Assembly: GCA_900128395.1 (NCBI GenBank)
Contig: LT649461.1
Span: 1-24,602, forward strand
Source of the DNA: Stramenopiles sp. TOSAG23-2
Taxonomy: Eukaryota > Sar
Direction: 5' to 3'
DNA: 24,602 nt
Shown: piece after piece, positions 18,079 to 24,602 of the stretch
How positions within the stretch are numbered: the first letter of the stretch is position 1
Layout of the letters: the number at the start of each line of letters is the position of its first letter
Program-made: the position numbers and the translations under genes
Notes under the pieces: model-generated
Seen by the model: only the letters and a program-made list of their open reading frames with translations
The model's database searches: none
What the model was told of the DNA's origin: nothing

Positions 18079-18411
18079 ATGGCAATACCGAAACCGAAAG
18101 CACCAAGATTAACTGATCCAACAGAAACATCCGTCAATGTTGCATGGGAAAAAGTGGATGGTGCGACTGGGTATATTGTATTAGTAAAAGAAGTACCAGA
18201 AGAATGGAATGAAGCAAAACGACATGAATTTAATAGTGATATCAATAGTTCAGAAATTGATGGTTTATCACCGACCTGTACATTTCAAATAAAGTTAATA
18301 GTTAAAACGGCGGAGGGGGATAGCGAGCCTAGCGATGAATCTGTAGTAGATACGCTAGTAGCAAATTGTGGACCCGATCAAGATAAAAAAAAATGTTGTA
18401 TTGTATCATAA
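18079..18411 (+). CDS. Single fibronectin-III domain protein with C-terminal CaaX box
   Basis: A 110-residue protein consisting of one FN3 domain (about residues 6-94) and a short tail. The domain shows the usual pattern: P-x-A-P-R-L at the start, V-A-W (W23), G-Y-I-V (Y32), a D-G-L-S-P turn, and a final strand followed by the SEPSD loop. The protein ends DKKKCCIVS. The last four residues, CIVS, fit a CaaX prenylation box, with a neighbouring cysteine that could be palmitoylated and a Lys patch, as in Ras-type membrane tails. There is no signal peptide, so the FN3 domain would be cytosolic and tethered to membranes; that is inferred. The frame extends three codons upstream via TTG, but ATG at 18079 is the natural start. 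AATAAA at 18420-18425 follows 9 nt after the stop. Confidence 0.8.
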   Translation: MAIPKPKAPRLTDPTETSVNVAWEKVDGATGYIVLVKEVPEEWNEAKRHEFNSDINSSEIDGLSPTCTFQIKLIVKTAEGDSEPSDESVVDTLVANCGPDQDKKKCCIVS

Positions 18412-18669
18412 CATTGAAAAATAAAATACCAACACATTTTTTTTATTTATAAAGTTTATATGTCATATATAATATTTTTATAAAAATATAAAAATTAATA
18501 TACTTCTTGTCCTACTACTATATTATCGAAAAAATATAGGCACATATTATATGCACATAATACTTTTATTATTTTAAATATTTTTATATTAATAAATACT
18601 CGCAAACGACTTCGTACTCATCTATTATATACAATCTCTAGCATCTACTCTGAACGTACCTAATGATAG

Positions 18670-20850
18670 CTAACTTTTGCCAGCTGGTGAATAGGACATT
18701 TGCTGTAATTGTGAATATCGTCTTTCCCATTGTTTCTGTTTACGATCTGTTGATTTATATCCAGCTAAATTACCTTTTAATTTACCAATCTTTTTATTTG
18801 GTGCAATTGGTGTATATCGATCGGCTTGTTCAATAGCTTTTAATACTGCGAGATCATCTGGATGATATTCTTCATCGTCATTTTCCATATTTTTACTTGG
18901 GGTGAAACTTAAACCTCCCAGATCTTCGCCACTTAAACCAGATCCAGATTGTAAAAATGGAGAAGCTGTACTATTTATATTATTCATATTGCCACTAGGG
19001 GTAGATTTCAATATACTACGAGGTCGATCATTTTTGGTACTACGCGGTGTACCACTACGTGGCGTTGAACCAACACCTTTTAAATTTTGTAAACGATTTT
19101 TCAATGATTTTGCTTGAGCATTTGAAGCAATACCATGCTTCAACGGTGTCTTTGTATTCGCTTTTACTTTATCATTAAGAATATTATTTATATCATTGTT
19201 CCTCTTTTTACTTCTTGGTGGCGAATGATCATATGTTAAAATACCAGTTTTACGAAAAAATAAATTATGATTATTGTCATCATCATCATCATTATCGTTA
19301 TCGCTCCCAATTTCAAGACGCTTTTCATTGCTATTTGATGGAGATATTTCTTTAATTTTACCTGGAGTTAATTGTATCTTAAACGGTTTCTTGCTTGTAG
19401 AATGGTGATTTGTTGGACTACTATTATTCCCACCATTGTTATAAACATTGTCTCGTACAACAATGCCTACTCCTTTTTCTAACATATTGTTATTATTTTT
19501 ATTATAACTACTACCTATTATTGATGTCGGATTATTTGGCGTTGTTCTATTATTACGATTACCATTTGTTGTTGTTGTTGGAGACAACTTAAATTTAAAA
19601 TTATTATTAAGATAGATTGACTTTTCATTATTGCTATTGCTATTATTGTTGTTATGATCACTACTTGTTGGCGATGGAATTATATCCTCATTGTTTCTAC
19701 TATTTTTAAATCGATTAGTATGATTGTTAGAATTACTTAAATTACTATTGCCAGCACCGCCACCACCACTTTGGAATCTTCTTCTTCTTCGGATAGAATC
19801 CATACCAGAGGAACGTGAAGAGGCTAAAGATTTGGAAAATGAAATATTCAGACTATTATTGTTTGTGTAAAATTGTTGCTTTTTATTCATAATGATGCTA
19901 TTATTGCTATTATTATTGATCATACCGTTACCACTAATATTATTAACGGTACTTTCTTGCATTGTCATCAGCGGCGATGGAAGTATATTTTCAGCATTTT
20001 CAAGTGAATTATCAATAATCCTACTAATACTTTTATTGTTGCTATTATTAATAGCAGTATTGATTTGAAGTTTATTATTATTATTATTAATCATATTGGT
20101 ATTTGTTGTTGAGGATGTTAATTGTTGTCTTAGAGCTTGATGCCTATTTCTACCTAAATATGCCGAAGCAGCTGCTGTTGCAGCAGCTGTAGCCACCGTT
20201 GTGTATGCCTCTTTATCTACAATTTTTAATTGTGTATTATATGGCGATGCTTGTAAAGCTGCTTCAGCAGCAGCAGCAGCAACAAGGGCAATAGTTTCTG
20301 TTGGCGATAAAGACGTATTTCGATGCATATTATTATTAGTAGTATTATTATTATTATTTGATGGTGTAGTTAAAGGTATCATCCTATTGTTATTGGTATT
20401 ATTTATACTATTTAAATTCGTTGTTGTCCAATTGTTTACATTAGGTGGGCTAGATGTGATCGTATTAAAATTCACTGCTTGTTGTTGGTGGTGTAAATTA
20501 TTCATCGCTTCGTCCGCAAATGATACCAATTGATTCATTGTCGGTGGATTCTTTCCTTGTAACAATATAGGATTTGAAAAAGGTTCAATATATGATTCTC
20601 GTACTTTACGTAAACCTAATCTAATTTCTTCACGTTGCGCGATTTCTTTTTCATAATCTTTCCATTGCATAGTACCTTCCTTTGATATGTTAATTAAGTT
20701 TTGGTTATAGCTTGCTGTCCCTTCCGCCGTCCTGATACCATACTTTCCTCTGCTAATAAGACCATGATTTATATTTGTATTTTGTATTGTTGGTTTTAAT
20801 TTTATTTTATCATATAGTGATGTTTCCTTTGTTGATGAGGATGATGACAT
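18670..20850 (-). CDS. Asn-rich, largely disordered protein with S/T-P sites
   Basis: A 726-residue protein whose family I do not recognise. The N-terminal 120 residues look ordered: a GKYGIRTAEGTASYNQNLINI block, a charged helix near 63-85 (WKDYEKEIAQREEIRLGLRK), and a conserved-looking PFSNPILLQGKNPPTMNQLV. Residues 186-232 are Ala-rich (AAAAAEAALQ; ATAAATAAASAY), likely helical. A long Asn-rich middle follows, with many S/T-P sites (LSPTE, PSPTSS, LSPTT, SSPTN, GTPRS), the context phosphorylated by proline-directed kinases. A basic segment has TPLKHGIA and PRSGTPRSTK. The last 90 residues again look ordered (EYHPDDLAVLKAIEQADRY, then a basic KQKQWERRYSQLQQ helix). Basic and S/T-P-rich composition suggests a nuclear or cytoskeletal regulator, but this is weak. 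Start is the first ATG. Confidence 0.75.
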   Translation of the reverse strand: MSSSSSTKETSLYDKIKLKPTIQNTNINHGLISRGKYGIRTAEGTASYNQNLINISKEGTMQWKDYEKEIAQREEIRLGLRKVRESYIEPFSNPILLQGKNPPTMNQLVSFADEAMNNLHHQQQAVNFNTITSSPPNVNNWTTTNLNSINNTNNNRMIPLTTPSNNNNNTTNNNMHRNTSLSPTETIALVAAAAAEAALQASPYNTQLKIVDKEAYTTVATAAATAAASAYLGRNRHQALRQQLTSSTTNTNMINNNNNKLQINTAINNSNNKSISRIIDNSLENAENILPSPLMTMQESTVNNISGNGMINNNSNNSIIMNKKQQFYTNNNSLNISFSKSLASSRSSGMDSIRRRRRFQSGGGGAGNSNLSNSNNHTNRFKNSRNNEDIIPSPTSSDHNNNNSNSNNEKSIYLNNNFKFKLSPTTTTNGNRNNRTTPNNPTSIIGSSYNKNNNNMLEKGVGIVVRDNVYNNGGNNSSPTNHHSTSKKPFKIQLTPGKIKEISPSNSNEKRLEIGSDNDNDDDDDNNHNLFFRKTGILTYDHSPPRSKKRNNDINNILNDKVKANTKTPLKHGIASNAQAKSLKNRLQNLKGVGSTPRSGTPRSTKNDRPRSILKSTPSGNMNNINSTASPFLQSGSGLSGEDLGGLSFTPSKNMENDDEEYHPDDLAVLKAIEQADRYTPIAPNKKIGKLKGNLAGYKSTDRKQKQWERRYSQLQQMSYSPAGKS

Positions 20851-20955
20851 TATGTATCTATGGGTTTTCCTCTTTCTTTTTCCTTTCGTTATCTACTTTG
20901 GATGAATTTTTTAATCTACACGTATGTGATGAAACATGTTATATACAGCAGTAAA

Positions 20956-20978
20956 ATATATATATATATATATATATA
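20956..20978. repeat. (TA)n tract
   Basis: Eleven TA units about 105 nt upstream of the Asn-rich gene's ATG on the minus strand. It is the third such tract in the 5' flank of a minus-strand gene in this window. Confidence 0.7.
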
Positions 20979-21220
20979 AATATACAGTTTAATACAATTA
21001 TCGTGCACACTGCTTTTGCACCACTTCTTTCTTTTTTCAAATTAAATAAAAAATAAAATTGATGATGATGAATTAGAATATCGTATTTTTTTATTAGAAG
21101 GCAGAAAGGTGCAATAATAGTAAGTTACAAACGCCGTGGAAGGCGAGGACCCCTGCCCCAACATCAGCACAACGAAAATAATGGTTTAAGGAGTGTGTTT
21201 CGCTAAGTAATTTCGGTTCT

Positions 21221-21274
21221 ATGCGCCTACTAATATGCTTCCAGGCTATGTACCTACTAATGTGTTGGCCACTC
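21221..21274. repeat. 27-nt imperfect tandem repeat, two copies
   Basis: Copies at 21221-21247 and 21248-21274 share ATG, then CCTACTAAT, then RTG-TT, with matching spacing and several substitutions. It sits in a GC-enriched intergenic patch. No function is evident. Confidence 0.55.
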
Positions 21275-21365
21275 CAATGTCTAGTTAATATGAGATATGA
21301 GAATAAAATAGAAGGAGATAGAAAATAGAAAGCAATACCAACAAATATAGTATATTAAATAATTC

Positions 21366-23534
21366 TTATACCAAAGTAAAAGAAAAGTTACTTTTATTAT
21401 ACGCGTTTGCAGAAACGAATTGTCTACCATAGCCTTGTTTCGACATTCCATCCCAATCCTTTGACACATCGTGTCGTTCCAGCGAATCCTTTGCCTCCGT
21501 ATATTTTTGATAAAATTCCTTTCGCCGTTTTTCTAAATATTCCAGTTTAATATCTTTCAATTTGTGTATTTTTTCTAAATATTCTTCAGTTGTATAACAT
21601 GATTTACAACAAGGTGGCATTTCTATTTGATACGTTGCATTGACTTCATTTCCATCAGCCCAGTGAGAAAACTTACCATTGTTATCAAGTACCATTGTTT
21701 GCATCGTTCCCCATTGTTCAGGATCAAATCTCCCGTGATGCGGAAGTCTTTGCACTGGTAGGGTCACATATGGATATGTATTCCGTATACTAACAATGCC
21801 ATGTCCTTTTCTGTTCCTGGGGGGGACTCTAAAACGGTCTACCTCTTCTTTCGTTTTAATTGTTTGAGATTCAGTACTGTATGTTATTGCTTTCGTATAA
21901 AGTAATTCTTGACACATTGCACATCTGCGTGTTAATTTGGGTAAATCAATATACCAACCAATAACTTCCCTTGCTAATTGCCATAACTCGTATTTAACGC
22001 CTTTAACTTTAATCGAAGCAGCGTATTTAACATTTTCAAATTTAATCGAAGCAGTTGAATCGCCAATGTTGAGTTTTAATTCACCTTCCACGACACAGCC
22101 TGTTTCGAATCTACCTGTTAATTCGACAAATTTTATATCATGGTCTTTTAGAACTGAAGAAAATTTATAATCATTGGGCCACTTATAGGTACCAATACCA
22201 TGTAAACAATCTAATTGAAGCATTCCACTGTACATACGGCCATCATCAAACTTTTGTTTCACCATACCATTCATGAAAATCTTCCATGATTCTTCATAGA
22301 CGAAATCTCCTTTGCAATTAAATTTTCCTTTCATAAAGTCACTAATGTTTTTTTTATAATAACGATCACTATCAGTTACAGTAAGTGAACCATTTTTATA
22401 TTGCGTGTAAGAATGGTTATTAATGCAAATTGATTTTCCTACTCCTTTCGGTATACCATATTTAAACTCTGCCTCGAATTCAGAGCAACATTTTGGTACA
22501 CTTATGATGCATTTACCGCATTTACACGATTCTTTCCATTTTCCATTGATAGTCATACCATCTGAATAACTATATATTCCTTCTCCATGGTATTCATCAT
22601 TCTTCCACTGACCCTCATAACCTCCACCGCCATAATACGTAAGCTTGCCATTGCCGTGTTTTTTTCCATTCTTAAAGTCACCAACGTACGTTTCTTGTTG
22701 TGACGGTATATATTCCGTACCTTTACCATGTGGTTTTCCTCTCGTGGTATCGCCAACATATTCCGTACGATTTTTGTCACTATATATTATTTTTTGTTGT
22801 CCATTTTTAGAAATAATAAAACTTTTACAAGGTGTTGTTGACAGACCCAACAGTTGCGGATTATGAAGTATATTTTGATCCGTATATCGAATCTTCTCTA
22901 TGGTCTTTGTGACTGGAGAAAATACTGCCAAATGCTTGGGAGGTAAGGAATCTTTTTTTTTTGGAGAAAAAAGTAGTCTTACGTTTACAGTGTCAGCATG
23001 TATTAAATCTGATAGTACCACAGAACAACCCTTATTTGATGGAAATGCACACCACGCTTTTTTCTTTTTACGATTAATCCATCTTATTACTCCAACTTCA
23101 CTATATATTACTCCAACTTCATTTGGATTTTCTTTTAACATGATTTTTTCACCCGCTTCAAATCGACGACCTGACATTTTTATTACCATAGGATCAGTTT
23201 CATTCAGTCGCTTCATGTGTTTATAGAATCTTTTCTTTTGGACTCGAGTACCATCAGCATACCACGTCCTTGTAAATAAACCTTGATACATTTTTTTCTC
23301 AGCTGGTGTAACAGGACTTCCATACTTATCATATTGTGTCTTACGCGGTTTATATTTTCCTCTGGTACCAGCATGTTTAATGCCGGAACGGTGTTTTCTC
23401 ACAGCTTCTCGATTTTTATAATTTTTGATGAGAAGATCCTCTTTCAGCTTTTTCTTTTTTGCTCGACATTTGCGCACTCTATCTTTACTATTATTTTCCC
23501 TTTTCCTTTTTTTCCTTTCTGCGCTTGTATCCAT
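21366..23534 (-). CDS. MORN-repeat protein with basic N-terminus and CxxC pairs
   Basis: A 722-residue protein. Residues 7-65 are extremely basic (KKRKRENNSKDRVRKCR; later NREAVRKHR) and recall bZIP basic regions or a nuclear localisation signal, but no leucine zipper follows. MORN repeats run from about 259 to 335: YVGDTTRGKPHGKGTEY, YVGDFKNGKKHGNGKLTY and YEGQWKNDEYHGEGIYSY, then a weaker INGKWKES. A further copy is at about 435 (YSGMLQLDCLHGIGTYKW). MORN repeats form beta-hairpin arrays that bind membranes or scaffold proteins. Downstream, CAMC (538-541) and CCKSC (642-646) could form a split zinc site. A charged helix (650-690) follows. EVGVI is duplicated at 139-150 from a 21-nt DNA duplication. 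The combination suggests a nuclear or scaffold role, which is inferred. The start ATG at 23534 is the first in frame. Confidence 0.82.
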   Translation of the reverse strand: MDTSAERKKRKRENNSKDRVRKCRAKKKKLKEDLLIKNYKNREAVRKHRSGIKHAGTRGKYKPRKTQYDKYGSPVTPAEKKMYQGLFTRTWYADGTRVQKKRFYKHMKRLNETDPMVIKMSGRRFEAGEKIMLKENPNEVGVIYSEVGVIRWINRKKKKAWCAFPSNKGCSVVLSDLIHADTVNVRLLFSPKKKDSLPPKHLAVFSPVTKTIEKIRYTDQNILHNPQLLGLSTTPCKSFIISKNGQQKIIYSDKNRTEYVGDTTRGKPHGKGTEYIPSQQETYVGDFKNGKKHGNGKLTYYGGGGYEGQWKNDEYHGEGIYSYSDGMTINGKWKESCKCGKCIISVPKCCSEFEAEFKYGIPKGVGKSICINNHSYTQYKNGSLTVTDSDRYYKKNISDFMKGKFNCKGDFVYEESWKIFMNGMVKQKFDDGRMYSGMLQLDCLHGIGTYKWPNDYKFSSVLKDHDIKFVELTGRFETGCVVEGELKLNIGDSTASIKFENVKYAASIKVKGVKYELWQLAREVIGWYIDLPKLTRRCAMCQELLYTKAITYSTESQTIKTKEEVDRFRVPPRNRKGHGIVSIRNTYPYVTLPVQRLPHHGRFDPEQWGTMQTMVLDNNGKFSHWADGNEVNATYQIEMPPCCKSCYTTEEYLEKIHKLKDIKLEYLEKRRKEFYQKYTEAKDSLERHDVSKDWDGMSKQGYGRQFVSANAYNKSNFSFTLV

Positions 23535-23689
23535 TCTGTTGGCAATATGTATATATTGATTGTTTGTATAATCAACTTCTTGTATTCGAAACTTTATTAT
23601 AATAGTCTGTATATAAATCTACTACTTGATAGTTTTAGATGAACTTTTACCAAATTATTCCACTATTAGAACTATAGTTTAGAAAAAAA

Positions 23690-23709
23690 GTTGTCGGAAT
23701 ATTGACAAC
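23690..23709. repeat. Small inverted repeat
   Basis: GTTGTC at 23690-23695 pairs with GACAAC at 23704-23709 around an 8-nt loop. It lies about 155 nt upstream of the MORN gene ATG. It could be a regulatory dyad or chance. Confidence 0.4.
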
Positions 23710-24205
23710 CACAAATTCCACGTTTCTATACTTCTTACATTACCATTACCATCTTGTGTCACTACAAAACCAAAAAGGCAAGACCAGTTTTGTCGCACAA
23801 CACTGTAAGACGACTAAACTGTTCTACTGTAACTGTCGGACGCAGTGCGGACGTGCGGACGGCGTTACTTCCTTACAGGCGAATACCAGCTACTAAAATA
23901 CACTGTATGTGCTAGTAAGAGCACAGCATAGAGTGTTGATAAACATAAATTCAGATGGTTGTTTTCACACATATATATATACAGGTGATACCATATATAA
24001 CATAGACAGTGGTATAGAGAGCGTATAAAATATACGTAATATACAGATAGAGAATTCAAATATTAATATAAATCCGTAAGACTTTCAGGAGAAGTCATTA
24101 TTACGAATATAATCAGTTTAGTTAAGCTTCTAGGTAATAGGCCCTTGAAGAAAAGTGTGTTTTCCAAAAGCGACACAATTTAAACAAAATCATTTTAGAA
24201 ATCTT

Positions 24206-24264
24206 AAAAAAAAAAAAAATTTATAAAAAAAAAAAAAAAATTTAAAAAAAAAAAAAAAAATTTA
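24206..24264. repeat. Tandem A-run/TTTA repeat
   Basis: Three runs of 14-17 A, each followed by TTTA or TTTAT, repeated with a period of about 20 nt. It may be a degenerate poly(A)-derived microsatellite, for example from retrotransposon tails, or an expanded A-tract. Confidence 0.7.
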
Positions 24265-24359
24265 GTGTAACACAAGCACAACAACATCTTCTTTTATTAG
24301 TCTAATATGCTATCAAATTACCAACAAGTACAAATACTGGCCAATTACTATATGAAGTT

Positions 24360-24602
24360 AATTAATCTTTACCTACCCTTTGATGTGTTACTCAATCGTT
24401 ATAATAAAATAGATAAATAAGTAAATAAACTACTACAGATTTATGTACTTAAAAATTAAAATTGCATATAAATATTAAACTACTTAAATTATATAAATTA
24501 TTTCCTTTAATTTATTTCCTTTGAAACCCCTACACATCAGGGCAGGGAATTAATCTTTACCTACCCTTTGATGTGTACACTGTACCCTTATAATAAAATA
24601 GA
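24360..24602. repeat. Direct repeat spaced ~188 nt, cut by the window edge
   Basis: A 29-nt word beginning AATTAATCTTTACC and ending GATGTGT occurs at 24360-24388 and again at 24548-24576. A second shared word, TTATAATAAAATAGA, occurs at 24399-24413 and 24588-24602, so two copies run in parallel at 188-189 nt spacing. The middle differs. The second copy ends exactly at the window edge, so the array may continue. Confidence 0.75.
24532..24576. repeat. Imperfect inverted repeat within the second repeat copy
   Basis: ACACATCAGGGCAGGG at 24532-24547 is an imperfect reverse complement of CCTACCCTTTGATGTGT at 24560-24576, around a short AT-rich loop. The right arm is also present in the first copy (24372-24388) but the left arm is not. 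Hairpin-forming DNA or the end of a small transposon are possible. Confidence 0.55.

Larger units (their letters stand above)
20851..21365. other. Intergenic with TA tract and GC-enriched patch
   Basis: The part next to 20850 is the leader of the Asn-rich gene, with a (TA)n tract at 20956-20978. From about 21128 to 21280 the base composition rises in GC, including a CGCC-GTGGAA-GGCG hairpin near 21132-21145, GGACCCCTGCCCC, and a 27-nt tandem repeat (separate entry). Short ORFs exist on both strands but none is convincing. It could be an unrecognised exon or a non-coding RNA; I find no tRNA or snRNA signature. Confidence 0.4.
23535..24602. other. Long non-coding flank at the window end
   Basis: I find no gene in over 1 kb. 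The part near 23535 is the leader of the MORN gene. Notable elements are an inverted repeat at 23690-23709, a doubled GTGCGGAC at about 23846-23861, the A-run/TTTA repeat at 24206-24264, and a ~188-nt direct repeat with an inverted repeat at 24360-24602. A further gene may lie beyond the window. Confidence 0.5.

Noticed and set aside
1-24602. tRNA, rRNA, CRISPR, prophage or insertion-sequence content
   Set aside because: I looked for these and saw no tRNA-like cloverleaf, rRNA core, regular spacer-repeat array, transposase or viral gene.

Overview
This window looks like nuclear DNA of a single-celled eukaryote. It is very AT-rich outside genes. Most ORFs are long and uninterrupted, and at least two genes are split by short GT-AG introns (68 and 103 nt, both with GTAAGT donors). 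It encodes a nuclear-pore scaffold protein (Nup93/Nic96), a fungal-type glycerol-3-phosphate acyltransferase, kelch, MORN and fibronectin-III proteins, and secreted proteins with signal peptides and N-glycosylation sequons. TAA, TAG and TGA all end genes, so the standard code fits. Asn/Gln-rich low-complexity inserts and AT/TG microsatellites are frequent. I cannot name the lineage. A protist, perhaps a stramenopile, is a guess.

Layout. 0-4.9 kb: a tandem VOC/glyoxalase-fold protein, a membrane acyltransferase (both +), a small secreted Cys-containing protein (-), and a Lys/Glu-rich coiled-coil ORF without a convincing ATG (+). 4.9-6.5 kb: a possible tiny two-exon gene (-) and a secreted Gln/Pro-rich protein (+). 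6.7-13.2 kb: three minus-strand genes, a six-bladed kelch protein with a C-terminal membrane segment, a purple acid phosphatase-like enzyme with one intron, and Nup93. 13.5-16.1 kb: a head-to-head pair of unfamiliar genes. Both appear broken in one reading frame: the minus gene by an in-frame TAA and a +1 shift, the plus gene by a +1 shift. 16.4-18.4 kb: a PLP-dependent D-serine dehydratase/D-threonine aldolase-like enzyme with one intron (-), divergent from a one-domain FN3 protein ending in a CaaX box (+). 18.6-23.5 kb: a long Asn-rich protein and a MORN-repeat protein with a highly basic N-terminus and paired CxxC motifs (both -). 23.5-24.6 kb: non-coding, with poly(A)/TTTA repeats and a ~188-nt repeat carrying an inverted repeat.

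The genes do not form one pathway; this is ordinary eukaryotic gene order with mixed functions. I did not find a convincing new multi-gene system. The points most worth following are the two unrelated proteins with CaaX-type C-termini within 5 kb, the doubly broken head-to-head gene pair, the MORN protein with basic-region-like motifs, the sense-strand (TG)n tracts placed just after several stop codons, and two self-complementary GC-rich blocks upstream of plus-strand genes.
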